Assembly: GCA_002371345.1 (NCBI GenBank)
Contig: DFHY01000041.1
Coordinates: forward strand, 1 to 6,345
Direction: 5' to 3'
Length of the DNA stretch: 6,345 nucleotides
Origin: Lachnospiraceae bacterium UBA3711
GTDB taxonomy: Bacteria > Bacillota > Clostridia > Lachnospirales > Lachnospiraceae
Shown here: one piece after another, positions 1 through 5,206 of the stretch
Layout of the letters: each line of letters opens with the position of its first letter
Numbering within the stretch: position 1 is the first letter of the stretch
Notes under the pieces: generated by a model
Seen by the model: only the letters and a program-made list of their open reading frames with translations
Told to the model about the DNA's origin: nothing
Database searches by the model: none
Position numbers and translations under genes: made by a program

Positions 1-726
1 GTCTTCCATCATAAGACGCGAAAATGGAAGTTCCGCATTCTGGTTCCTCTGTTCGCTGTTGTTGAGATTGCAGTTGTCGCATTCTTCATGTGGACATCCG
101 TGTACTATCATGCGGATAAATACGCTGCCGCGGCTATGCAGTCGGATGAGGCGGTAAATGTGAGAGAGGTAAGCACCGGCTGGATGTTCGACGGCCCGTA
201 TGATGAGGACGCCTATATCTTTTATCCGGGCGCCAAGGTTGAAGAGACCTCATATGCTCCGCTTCTCCACAGGCTGGCGGAAGAGGATATGGATGTGTTC
301 CTGGTGAAGATGCCGCTCCGTCTTGCTTTCTTCGGGATGAACAGGGCCGGTGATATTATCGGCAGTTCCTCATATAAACGCTATTTTATCGGAGGACATT
401 CTCTTGGCGGGGCGATGGCGGCATCCTATGCGTCAGGCCATGAGCGGGACATTGCAGGTCTGATCCTGCTTGCGTCATATCCGGCGAAAGAGATCAATAT
501 AGATACATTGGCCGTATACGGGTCAAACGACGGCGTCCTGAATATGGACCGCATGAATAAAGCGAAAGACTTGGTATCGGGAAGATATCATGAAGCTGTA
601 ATTGAGGGCGGCAATCACGCGCAGTTCGGTAATTACGGCATACAGAGAGGCGATGGAACTGCTGATATCACCTGGGCTGAGCAGCAGTCCGGAACAGTTG
701 AGGAGATAAGGAAATGGACAAGTTAA
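1..726 (+). CDS. membrane-anchored alpha/beta hydrolase (5' end outside window)
   Basis: The frame is open from base 1, so the N-terminus lies to the left of the window; the first in-frame ATG is at 88, but the residues before it belong to the protein. Counting from the first in-window codon, residues 5-12 are basic (KTRKWKFR) and residues 13-29 form one hydrophobic segment, giving an N-terminal membrane anchor with the catalytic domain probably outside the membrane. The alpha/beta hydrolase signature is clear: nucleophile elbow GGHSLGG with Ser134, a likely acid Asp177 in YGSND, and a likely catalytic His206 in GGNHAQFG, in the usual order. The best family match is the small alpha/beta hydrolase group PF12695; the substrate cannot be read from the sequence. 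It ends 13 bp inside the next gene, which implies co-transcription. Some of its relatives are annotated as carboxymethylenebutenolidase-like, without real support here. Confidence 0.87.
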   Translation, partial: VFHHKTRKWKFRILVPLFAVVEIAVVAFFMWTSVYYHADKYAAAAMQSDEAVNVREVSTGWMFDGPYDEDAYIFYPGAKVEETSYAPLLHRLAEEDMDVFLVKMPLRLAFFGMNRAGDIIGSSSYKRYFIGGHSLGGAMAASYASGHERDIAGLILLASYPAKEINIDTLAVYGSNDGVLNMDRMNKAKDLVSGRYHEAVIEGGNHAQFGNYGIQRGDGTADITWAEQQSGTVEEIRKWTS

Positions 727-1280
727 CACTGGAAAAAGCAAAAGAGATCAATGCGCAGATGGTTACGGAGGAACACCTGATTCTTCACGCGGCAAATGTT
801 TCCGCGGCGATGGGAGCTATGGCGGAGCATTTTGGAGCGGATAAGGAGCACTGGGAGGCGGTCGGCTGGCTTCATGATTATGATTATGAGAAATATCCGG
901 AAGAGCACCTGGCTCATACGGAAGAGCCGCTCAGGGAGCTTGGCGTTCCGGAGGAAGATATTCGTGCTATTCTGTCCCATGGATACGGCATCTGCACTGA
1001 CGTAGAGCCGGTGACGGATATGGAGAAGAGTCTGTTCACTGTGGATGAGCTGACGGGAATAGTGCAGGCGGCGGCTCGTATGCGCCCGAACGGGATCACC
1101 GATATGGAGATAAAGAGCTTCATGAAGAAGTGGAAGGACAAGAGGTTCGCTGCAAAATGCGACCGTCCGCTGATCCTGAAGGGCTGCGAGATGCTGGGGA
1201 TGGATATCAAAGAGGTATCGGCGATCGTCATTGAGGGCATGAAGGCTCACGCGGAGGAACTGCAGCTCACGGGCTCATGA
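714..1280 (+). CDS. HD-domain metal-dependent hydrolase
   Basis: This is a complete 188-residue protein. An AGGAG at 701-705 sits 8 bases before the ATG, inside the end of the hydrolase gene, so translation is probably coupled. HD-superfamily features are visible in order: a first histidine in LILHAANV (His25), the HD pair in GWLHDYDYEKYPEEH (His54, Asp55), a histidine in ILSHGYG (His89), and a later Asp in FTVDELTG (Asp111). This is the expected pattern for a metal-binding phosphohydrolase fold. The length fits the stand-alone predicted HD hydrolases (COG2316-like) of Clostridia. The family includes nucleotide phosphohydrolases, but nothing here fixes the substrate. It has no signal peptide or membrane segment, so it is probably cytoplasmic. 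The TGA stop at 1278-1280 lies inside the first copy of a short direct repeat. Confidence 0.85.
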   Translation: MDKLTLEKAKEINAQMVTEEHLILHAANVSAAMGAMAEHFGADKEHWEAVGWLHDYDYEKYPEEHLAHTEEPLRELGVPEEDIRAILSHGYGICTDVEPVTDMEKSLFTVDELTGIVQAAARMRPNGITDMEIKSFMKKWKDKRFAAKCDRPLILKGCEMLGMDIKEVSAIVIEGMKAHAEELQLTGS

Positions 1281-1322
1281 TGACATGTGCCGGGAGGACT
1301 GCAGCTCACGGGATTATGATGG
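1253..1322. repeat. imperfect 30-bp direct repeat at the HD/MATE gene junction
   Basis: Bases 1253-1283 and 1293-1322 are near copies about 40 bp apart. Both begin GGAGGA, share the exact 14-mer CTGCAGCTCACGGG (1260-1273 and 1299-1312), and end in ATGATG after three variable bases. The second copy is one base shorter. The first copy holds the stop of the HD gene; the second lies between the genes, inside the spurious upstream extension of the MATE reading frame. It looks like a small local duplication. Confidence 0.75.
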
Positions 1323-1365
1323 GATATGCGGGGAAACCGCATCAACGGACTTATTTGAGGAAAAC

Positions 1366-2712
1366 ATGCAGGGAAGATCTATGACAGCGGGCGCACCCTG
1401 GAAGCACACGCTTCGCTTCGCGATGCCTGTGCTTGCCGGTTCGCTCCTTCAGCAGCTATACAACACCGCTGATACGATTATCGTGGGGAATTTTGCCAGC
1501 GAGGAGGCTCTTTCGGCGGTCGGTACAACCGGAAGCTTAACATTTCTATTTCTGTCTATCGCTCTTGGATTTTCTGCCGGAAACGGGGTAATAGTCGCAC
1601 AGCATTACGGAGCGGGAGATGAAAAGAGGGTGCGGTCAAACGCGTCTACCGGAATTCTCCTTCTGATGGGGCTTGGCGTAATATCAACTATTGTCGCTCT
1701 GGCGGCCTCAGGATTTGCCTTCAGCTGGCTGGTAGCGGTACCGGGAGAGATACTGGATCAGACTCTGGTCTACTTCCGCATTTATGCGCTGGGACTTATT
1801 TTCCAGTATGGCTATAACATCTTCTCGTCTATACTCAGGGCAATTGGGGACAGCGCTGCAACTCTGTACTTCCTGCTGATATCATCCGTTACAAATGTGG
1901 TGCTTGATATACTCTTTGTCGCGGGGTTCCACTGGGGCGTGGCCGGCGCCGCGATAGCGACGGACATCTCACAGGGAATATCATTTGTCGCGGCATGGAT
2001 ATACATGACACGGAAATACCCGGTATTCCGGTTCAGGCTGAAGGAATTCTCCTGGGACAGCAAGCTTGCGGCGAGAACTCTGCGTGTAGGCATGCCGATC
2101 GCTCTTCAGCTTATGATCGTATCCTTCGGACTGACCTTCATACAGCGTGCCGTAAATAAATTCGGCAAGGTTATGACAGCGTCGTTTACGGTCGGTCAGA
2201 GAATAGAGATGTATATTAATCTGCCGTGCAATGCTTTCCAGACAACCATGGCTACATATACAGGGCAGAATATCGGAGCGGGAAAGACAGAACGTGTCAA
2301 AACCGGCCTGAGGCAGACACTTATAATATCTCTTATAATGACAGCTCTGATCTCGGCCGCTATCTGGATCTTCTCGAATCAGATCTGCGGGCTGTTTGGC
2401 CTGAGCGCGGATGCCGCGGTATACTGCAACGCGCACCTGAAAGCGGCTGCCCTGACACTTATTATTCTGTCCATGTATATACCCGTGTTCGGGGTATTCC
2501 AGGGAGCCAACCACCCGGCTGTTCCGACACTTGTCGCCACCGCGTCCCTTAGCGTGAGGGTGGCTGTGACTTATCTGCTGCGTTACAGCTCTGTCTTCGG
2601 ACATACAATAATATGGTGGAACGGGCTGTTCGGATTCGGAACCGGATGTGCTATCACGTGGATATATTATTTCAGCGGACGCTGGCAGAGAGGTGCTTCG
2701 CTGACAAAATAA
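1366..2712 (+). CDS. MATE-family multidrug/organic cation exporter
   Basis: This is a polytopic membrane protein of about 448 residues, the normal MATE length, with roughly 12 hydrophobic segments and the two-fold repeat of the family. Numbered from 1366, the first half opens with PWKHTLRFAMPVLAG, LLQQLYNTADTIIVGNF (residues 27-43) and the conserved ILRAIGDS (156-163). The second half starts near residue 240 (RVGMPIALQLMIVSFG) and contains QNIGAGK and FQGANHPAVPT. MATE proteins exchange drugs or metabolites for Na+ or H+; the substrate is not readable here. Start choice: an in-frame ATG at 1285 would add 27 residues, but it has no convincing Shine-Dalgarno and the extra residues (MCREDCSSRDYDGICG...) do not look like a MATE N-terminus. 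ATG 1366 is preceded by TGAGGA (1356-1361); ATG 1381, preceded by AGGGA, is also possible. It probably belongs to the operon of the two upstream genes, from which it is 85 bp away. Confidence 0.92.
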   Translation: MQGRSMTAGAPWKHTLRFAMPVLAGSLLQQLYNTADTIIVGNFASEEALSAVGTTGSLTFLFLSIALGFSAGNGVIVAQHYGAGDEKRVRSNASTGILLLMGLGVISTIVALAASGFAFSWLVAVPGEILDQTLVYFRIYALGLIFQYGYNIFSSILRAIGDSAATLYFLLISSVTNVVLDILFVAGFHWGVAGAAIATDISQGISFVAAWIYMTRKYPVFRFRLKEFSWDSKLAARTLRVGMPIALQLMIVSFGLTFIQRAVNKFGKVMTASFTVGQRIEMYINLPCNAFQTTMATYTGQNIGAGKTERVKTGLRQTLIISLIMTALISAAIWIFSNQICGLFGLSADAAVYCNAHLKAAALTLIILSMYIPVFGVFQGANHPAVPTLVATASLSVRVAVTYLLRYSSVFGHTIIWWNGLFGFGTGCAITWIYYFSGRWQRGASLTK

Positions 2713-2749
2713 AAGGTTTAATAAAATAAAAAAAAGGAGAACTGAGCAG

Positions 2750-2948
2750 ATGAGCAGGAAAGTAAATTGGGGCGTACTCGTCGCTCAATTCTTATCCGCG
2801 CGGTTATTACTGCCCTCAGAATTATATGCTGGAGATCGAGCAGTTCGGACGGTGCATTCTCGATGGTGAGAAGCCTCTGGTTGGCATTGAGGAGACGCTT
2901 CGCAACGCCAGGGTTCTGGATATGGCGTTCAGGGACAGCAGAGCTTAA
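2750..2948 (+). pseudogene. Gfo/Idh/MocA-family oxidoreductase remnant with large internal deletion
   Basis: A good ribosome binding site (AAGGAG, 2734-2739) precedes ATG 2750. The frame starting there reads MSRKVNWGVL, the typical first beta strand of a Gfo/Idh/MocA NAD(P)-binding domain, but then loses the family pattern (no GxGxxG) and stops after 40 codons. From about 2799 a different frame (+1) reads YYCPQNYMLEIEQFGR, then CILDGEKPLVGIEETLRNAR and VLDMAFRDSRA, ending at TAA 2946-2948. This resembles the C-terminal end of the same family (typically NY.LEIE.F.R.I..GE.P....EE.LRNARVLD). Full-length members are about 330 residues, so some 800 bp are missing, including the nucleotide-binding loop and the catalytic region. 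The junction lies between about 2778 and 2805. A 72-residue open frame across the same stretch (2767-2985) is an out-of-frame shadow. The gene is non-functional as an oxidoreductase. Confidence 0.78.
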
Positions 2949-2990
2949 AGGTTTGAATAAAAAGTATCTGAAAAGATATGTATAAGAAGA

Positions 2991-3028
2991 CCGGGGGCAG
3001 AAGGTCCTTCTGCCCCCGGCATCGTTTT
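2991..3028 (+). terminator. strong intrinsic terminator, possibly bidirectional
   Basis: A perfect inverted repeat has arms CCGGGGGCAGAAGG (2991-3004) and CCTTCTGCCCCCGG (3006-3019), a one-base centre that would open to a small loop, and a T run at 3025-3028. It ends the rightward MATE/oxidoreductase-remnant transcript. Read leftward, the hairpin is followed by a T-rich but interrupted tract (TCTTCTTAT), so it may also stop the converging trpB transcript. Confidence 0.85.
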
Positions 3029-3077
3029 GCTGCTTATTTGTTGCAGCAGTGATTCAATAAATCTGTGATTCTGTTTA

Positions 3078-3116
3078 TCGTCGAATGAATTTCGACGAAG
3101 CAATGCGGCTCTTCGT
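3078..3116. repeat. overlapping inverted repeats in the convergent intergenic region
   Basis: TCGTCGAA (3078-3085) and TTCGACGA (3091-3098) form a perfect 8-bp stem with a 5-base loop. ACGAAG (3095-3100) and CTTCGT (3111-3116) form a second stem that shares bases with the first, so only one can form at a time. There is no T run on either side. The position just beyond the trpB stop suggests a 3' UTR structure of the leftward transcript. The rest of 3029-3152 shows no gene. Confidence 0.4.
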
Positions 3117-3152
3117 CCTGCGTATATGGCAGTACAGTCAGATACCGATGCA

Positions 3153-4529
3153 TCAGTTCAGCCTGGGAAGTCTTGCAAGACTTGCCGCGATCTCATCGTC
3201 GGACGGGACATAGTTTTCCATCTCCCCGTTGTGGAACTTCTCGTATGCTGTCATGTCGAAGTATCCGGTGCCGGTAAGTCCGAATACTATAGTCTTTTCT
3301 TCGCCGGTTTCTTTGCACTTCATTGCCTCGTCGATAGCGGCTCGGATGGCGTGCGAGCTTTCCGGGGCGGGCAGTATGCCTTCCACCCTTGCGAAGGTCT
3401 CAGCTGCCTGGAAGACGTCGGTCTGCCGGACTGATCTGGCTTCCATCAGACCGTCATCATACAGCTGGGAGAGTATAGGACTCATACCGTGATACCTGAG
3501 ACCTCCTGCGTGGTTCGGAGCCGGGATGAACGATGAACCGAGTGTATACATCTTAGCGAGCGGGCAGATCATGCCGGTATCACAGAAGTCATACGCGTAT
3601 GTACCGCGGGTGAAGCTCGGGCAGGAAGACGGCTCGACGGCGATGATCTGATAATCTGCTTCACCGCGGAGCTTCTCACCCATAAACGGGGAGATCAGTC
3701 CTCCCAGGTTGGATCCGCCTCCGGCACAACCGATGATCATATCCGCCTTTATGCCGTACTTATCGAGCGCGGCCTTGGTTTCGAGACCGATGACCGACTG
3801 ATGCAGCAGAACCTGGTTCAGCACGCTGCCGAGCACGTAGCGGTAGCCCTCATTTTTTGTTGCGGCCTCTACCGCTTCGGAGATCGCGCATCCGAGGCTT
3901 CCGGTTGTCCCGGGATGCTCTTTCAGAATCGCTCTGCCGACTTCGGTAGTATCGGAAGGAGAGGGCGTCACGGATGCGCCGTATGTTCTCATGACTTCAC
4001 GGCGGAATGGCTTCTGCTCATATGAAACCTTGACCATATAGACCTTGCAGTCAAGGTCAAAGTAAGAACAGGCCATCGAGAGAGCTGTTCCCCACTGGCC
4101 GGCGCCTGTCTCAGTGGTGACTCCTCTTAATCCCTGCTTCTTGGCATAGTACGCCTGCGCAATAGCGGAATTCAGCTTATGTGAGCCGCTGGTATTGTTT
4201 CCCTCGAACTTGTAATAGATCTTTGCGGGCGTCTGAAGCTTTTCTTCCAGACAGTACGCGCGCACCAGAGGCGACGGACGGTACATCCTGTAGAAATCTC
4301 TTATTTCCTGCGGGATCGGTATATACGCATTCTCGTTATCAAGCTCCTGCTGTACCAGCTCTTCACAGAAGATCGGCGTGAGCTCCTCTGCCTTCAGCGG
4401 CTGCCCTGTTCCGGGGTTCAGCAGAGGCGCGGGCTTATTGGCCATATCCGCCCTTACATTGTACCAGGACTGGGGCATCTCATTTTCTTCCAGATAGATC
4501 TTGTAGGGGATTCTGTTCTTGTCTGTCAT
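3153..4529 (-). CDS. trpB: TrpB2-type tryptophan synthase beta subunit homologue
   Basis: This is an intact 458-residue PLP enzyme of fold type II, matching the longer TrpB2 group (TIGR01415/COG1350) rather than the ~400-residue TrpB1. Visible features are: an N-terminal extension typical of TrpB2 (IPYKIYLEENEMPQSWYNV), the substrate-entry motif RPSPLVRA (84-91), the PLP lysine Lys118 in GSHKLNSA, catalytic Glu140 in TETGAGQWG, the phosphate-binding loop GCAGGGSN (267-274), and GLTGTGYFD (417-425). The reaction is condensation of indole with serine (or a serine derivative) to give L-tryptophan, in the cytoplasm. The start ATG at 4529 has AAAGGAG (4543-4537) upstream with a 7-base gap. No trpA or other trp gene is adjacent, so it probably acts alone on free indole; this is inferred from context. 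Transcription appears to be governed by the Trp T-box immediately upstream. TrpB2 annotation is secure; the true amino-acid substrate is less so. Confidence 0.95.
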   Translation of the reverse strand: MTDKNRIPYKIYLEENEMPQSWYNVRADMANKPAPLLNPGTGQPLKAEELTPIFCEELVQQELDNENAYIPIPQEIRDFYRMYRPSPLVRAYCLEEKLQTPAKIYYKFEGNNTSGSHKLNSAIAQAYYAKKQGLRGVTTETGAGQWGTALSMACSYFDLDCKVYMVKVSYEQKPFRREVMRTYGASVTPSPSDTTEVGRAILKEHPGTTGSLGCAISEAVEAATKNEGYRYVLGSVLNQVLLHQSVIGLETKAALDKYGIKADMIIGCAGGGSNLGGLISPFMGEKLRGEADYQIIAVEPSSCPSFTRGTYAYDFCDTGMICPLAKMYTLGSSFIPAPNHAGGLRYHGMSPILSQLYDDGLMEARSVRQTDVFQAAETFARVEGILPAPESSHAIRAAIDEAMKCKETGEEKTIVFGLTGTGYFDMTAYEKFHNGEMENYVPSDDEIAASLARLPRLN

Positions 4530-4536
4530 GTTGCTG

Positions 4537-4543
4537 CTCCTTT
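4537..4543 (-). promoter_or_regulatory. trpB ribosome binding site
   Basis: AAAGGAG read on the minus strand, 7 bases before ATG 4529, is a near-perfect Shine-Dalgarno and fixes the trpB start. Its first two A bases are also the end of the right arm of a 9-bp inverted repeat (see 4542-4596). Confidence 0.85.
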
Positions 4544-4596
4544 CATGTGAGTGGTTTCAGGACAGGGTTTTCTGCCGGAGTTTTTTATCACATGAA
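4542..4596 (-). repeat. 9-bp inverted repeat abutting the trpB Shine-Dalgarno
   Basis: On the minus strand TTCATGTGA (4596-4588) and TCACATGAA (4550-4542) are exact reverse complements around a 37-base loop. The right arm overlaps the first bases of the ribosome binding site. A smaller pair, GCCGG (4604-4600) and CCGGC (4578-4574), overlaps the same region. The stem may restrict ribosome access in the read-through transcript; that role is inferred. Confidence 0.45.
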
Positions 4597-4620
4597 GACC
4601 CGGCGGGATATACGATGAGA

Positions 4621-4900
4621 TAAAAAATACCCTGTCCCAACGTTTCTGCTGGGACAGGGTTGATAATCAATCCTGCGGTGCCACCCGGCTTGACATGTAT
4701 ATCATGCCCACTCATGCGTACCATCATACGCTGGTCTTTGATCACGGAGAAACCGACTCCGTCTCGCATAATCGGGATGAACGATATCCCTTTCCGCTCG
4801 CCCTCAGAAGTCCATTCAGGAAATGCCTTACACTGCCTCACACCACCCGGCAGCTCTCTGAAGAAAGAATCAATTCCTTACTCACTCTTCATCAACGGTT
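4621..4900 (-). promoter_or_regulatory. tryptophan-specific T-box riboswitch (leader of trpB)
   Basis: All core T-box parts are present on the minus strand. Stem I: the AGTAA box (4882-4878) lies opposite GAATGGA in an internal loop closed by GAAG (4890-4887):CTTC (4810-4807) and GGAA (4877-4874):TTCC (4822-4819), so the specifier codon is TGG (4814-4812) = Trp. The apical part has AGAGAGCTGCC and GGTGTGAGGCAG, with CTGCC:GGCAG pairing (4853-4849 and 4837-4833). Intermediate hairpins are GGGAT:ATCCC (4790-4774), ACGGAG:CTCCGT (4762-4744) and GCGTA:TACGC (4731-4716). The T-box sequence GGGTGGCACCGC lies at 4686-4675; its bulge TGGC (4683-4680) complements the GCCA end expected for bacterial tRNA-Trp (discriminator G). 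The antiterminator can form as GGG (4686-4684):CCC (4653-4651) plus GCAGG (4676-4672):CCTGT (4658-4654), competing with the terminator at 4660-4622. Uncharged tRNA-Trp should turn trpB on. Confidence 0.95.
4622..4660 (-). terminator. T-box attenuator terminator
   Basis: On the minus strand an 11-bp perfect stem, ACCCTGTCCCA (4660-4650) with TGGGACAGGGT (4639-4629), encloses a 10-base loop and is followed after one A by six T (4627-4622). Its 5' arm is the same stretch that the T-box antiterminator uses, which is the expected mutually exclusive arrangement. Confidence 0.95.
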
Positions 4901-4906
4901 TAATGC

Positions 4907-4935
4907 ATCATAACCTTAAAGTGACAATCCGTCAA
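4907..4935 (-). promoter_or_regulatory. sigma-A-type promoter for the trpB leader
   Basis: On the minus strand TTGACG (4935-4930) and TATGAT (4912-4907) are separated by exactly 17 bases, each with one mismatch to consensus. Transcription should start near 4900, just before the base of T-box stem I, which supports both calls. Confidence 0.82.
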
Positions 4936-5017
4936 GCAGAAATAATGTACGATGTTCAGAAACTATGTGTGGTTTACATCATATCCGGGTGCAAAAGTAT
5001 CTTTTGGCCCAGCATCA

Positions 5018-5023
5018 TATAAT
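5018..5023 (+). promoter_or_regulatory. possible -10 element (TATAAT)
   Basis: This is an exact TATAAT in the divergent intergenic region, facing the polymerase gene. No recognisable -35 hexamer lies 16-18 bases upstream, so it is only a candidate, and it competes with the extended -10 at 5053-5061. Confidence 0.25.
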
Positions 5024-5052
5024 GAGCAGATGGAGAAATGACACTGCCGATG

Positions 5053-5061
5053 TGATACAAT
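5053..5061 (+). promoter_or_regulatory. possible extended -10 promoter for the dinB-like gene
   Basis: TGATACAAT fits the extended -10 form TGnTAnnnT. No good -35 is present, which extended -10 promoters tolerate. A start near 5068 would place the structured leader (5079-5191) at the very 5' end of the transcript. I see no LexA-type GAAC-N4-GTTC box nearby. Confidence 0.4.
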
Positions 5062-5078
5062 GATGTAAAGGTCAAAAG

Positions 5079-5191
5079 CCCTGAAGCCGAGGCAAACTTG
5101 CTGAGTCGCGCGCGCACCGCGTCCGCTGGCTCCTCGCGCACCGCGCGCGATATGCTTGCCGGAGGCGAAAGGGGCGCTTCCCCGGACAGGG
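5079..5191 (+). promoter_or_regulatory. structured GC-rich leader RNA, class unknown
   Basis: Nested complementary segments enclose the whole interval. An outer stem pairs CCCTG (5079-5083) with CAGGG (5187-5191). Inside it one long arm has GCC (5086-5088):GGC (5164-5166), GGCAA (5091-5095):TTGCC (5156-5160) and the 9-bp TCGCGCGCG (5106-5114):CGCGCGCGA (5142-5150). A second short arm is GGGG (5171-5174):CCCC (5180-5183) with loop CGCTT. The pairings are all mutually compatible and form a two-armed junction closed by a stem, ending 3 bases before the Shine-Dalgarno GGAG (5194-5197). The arm's tip carries an 11-bp direct repeat, CGCGCACCGCG (5111-5121, 5135-5145). It has no conserved boxes of T-box, TPP, FMN, SAM, cobalamin, glycine, c-di-GMP or guanidine riboswitches that I can recognise. 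A structure is likely; a regulatory role is inferred. Confidence 0.5.
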
Positions 5192-5206
5192 ATGGAGATA
5201 TGAGCT

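Noticed and set aside
1285..1365. MATE start at ATG 1285
   Set aside because: It has no convincing Shine-Dalgarno, and the 27 extra residues are partly repeat-derived and unlike MATE N-termini. ATG 1366 with TGAGGA upstream fits better.
2767..2985. Open frame of 72 residues overlapping the oxidoreductase remnant
   Set aside because: Its arginine- and serine-rich sequence resembles no family. The neighbouring frame over the same bases gives a clear Gfo/Idh/MocA C-terminus, so this is a shadow.
4526..4546. Six-codon minus-strand frame (MKGAAT) overlapping the trpB start by ATGA
   Set aside because: It has no Shine-Dalgarno of its own; its ATG lies within the hairpin arm and its body is the trpB ribosome binding site. 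Treated as coincidence.
4557..4841. Open frames in the trpB leader on both strands (for example 4557-4841 minus, 4660-5022 plus)
   Set aside because: They cover the T-box stems and terminator, lack ribosome binding sites, and their composition follows the RNA structure.
5106..5150. Transposon-like terminal inverted repeats in the CG-rich stretch
   Set aside because: The arms are only 9 bp and only 27 bp apart, with no flanking target duplication and no coding content; a hairpin explains them better.
5079..5191. Assignment of the leader to a known ribozyme or riboswitch
   Set aside because: Hammerhead was tried because of CTGA and GAAA, but CTGANGA is not met. The twister-sister resemblance at GAAGCCGAGGC is too short. 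The c-di-GMP, glycine, cobalamin and guanidine boxes I know are absent.
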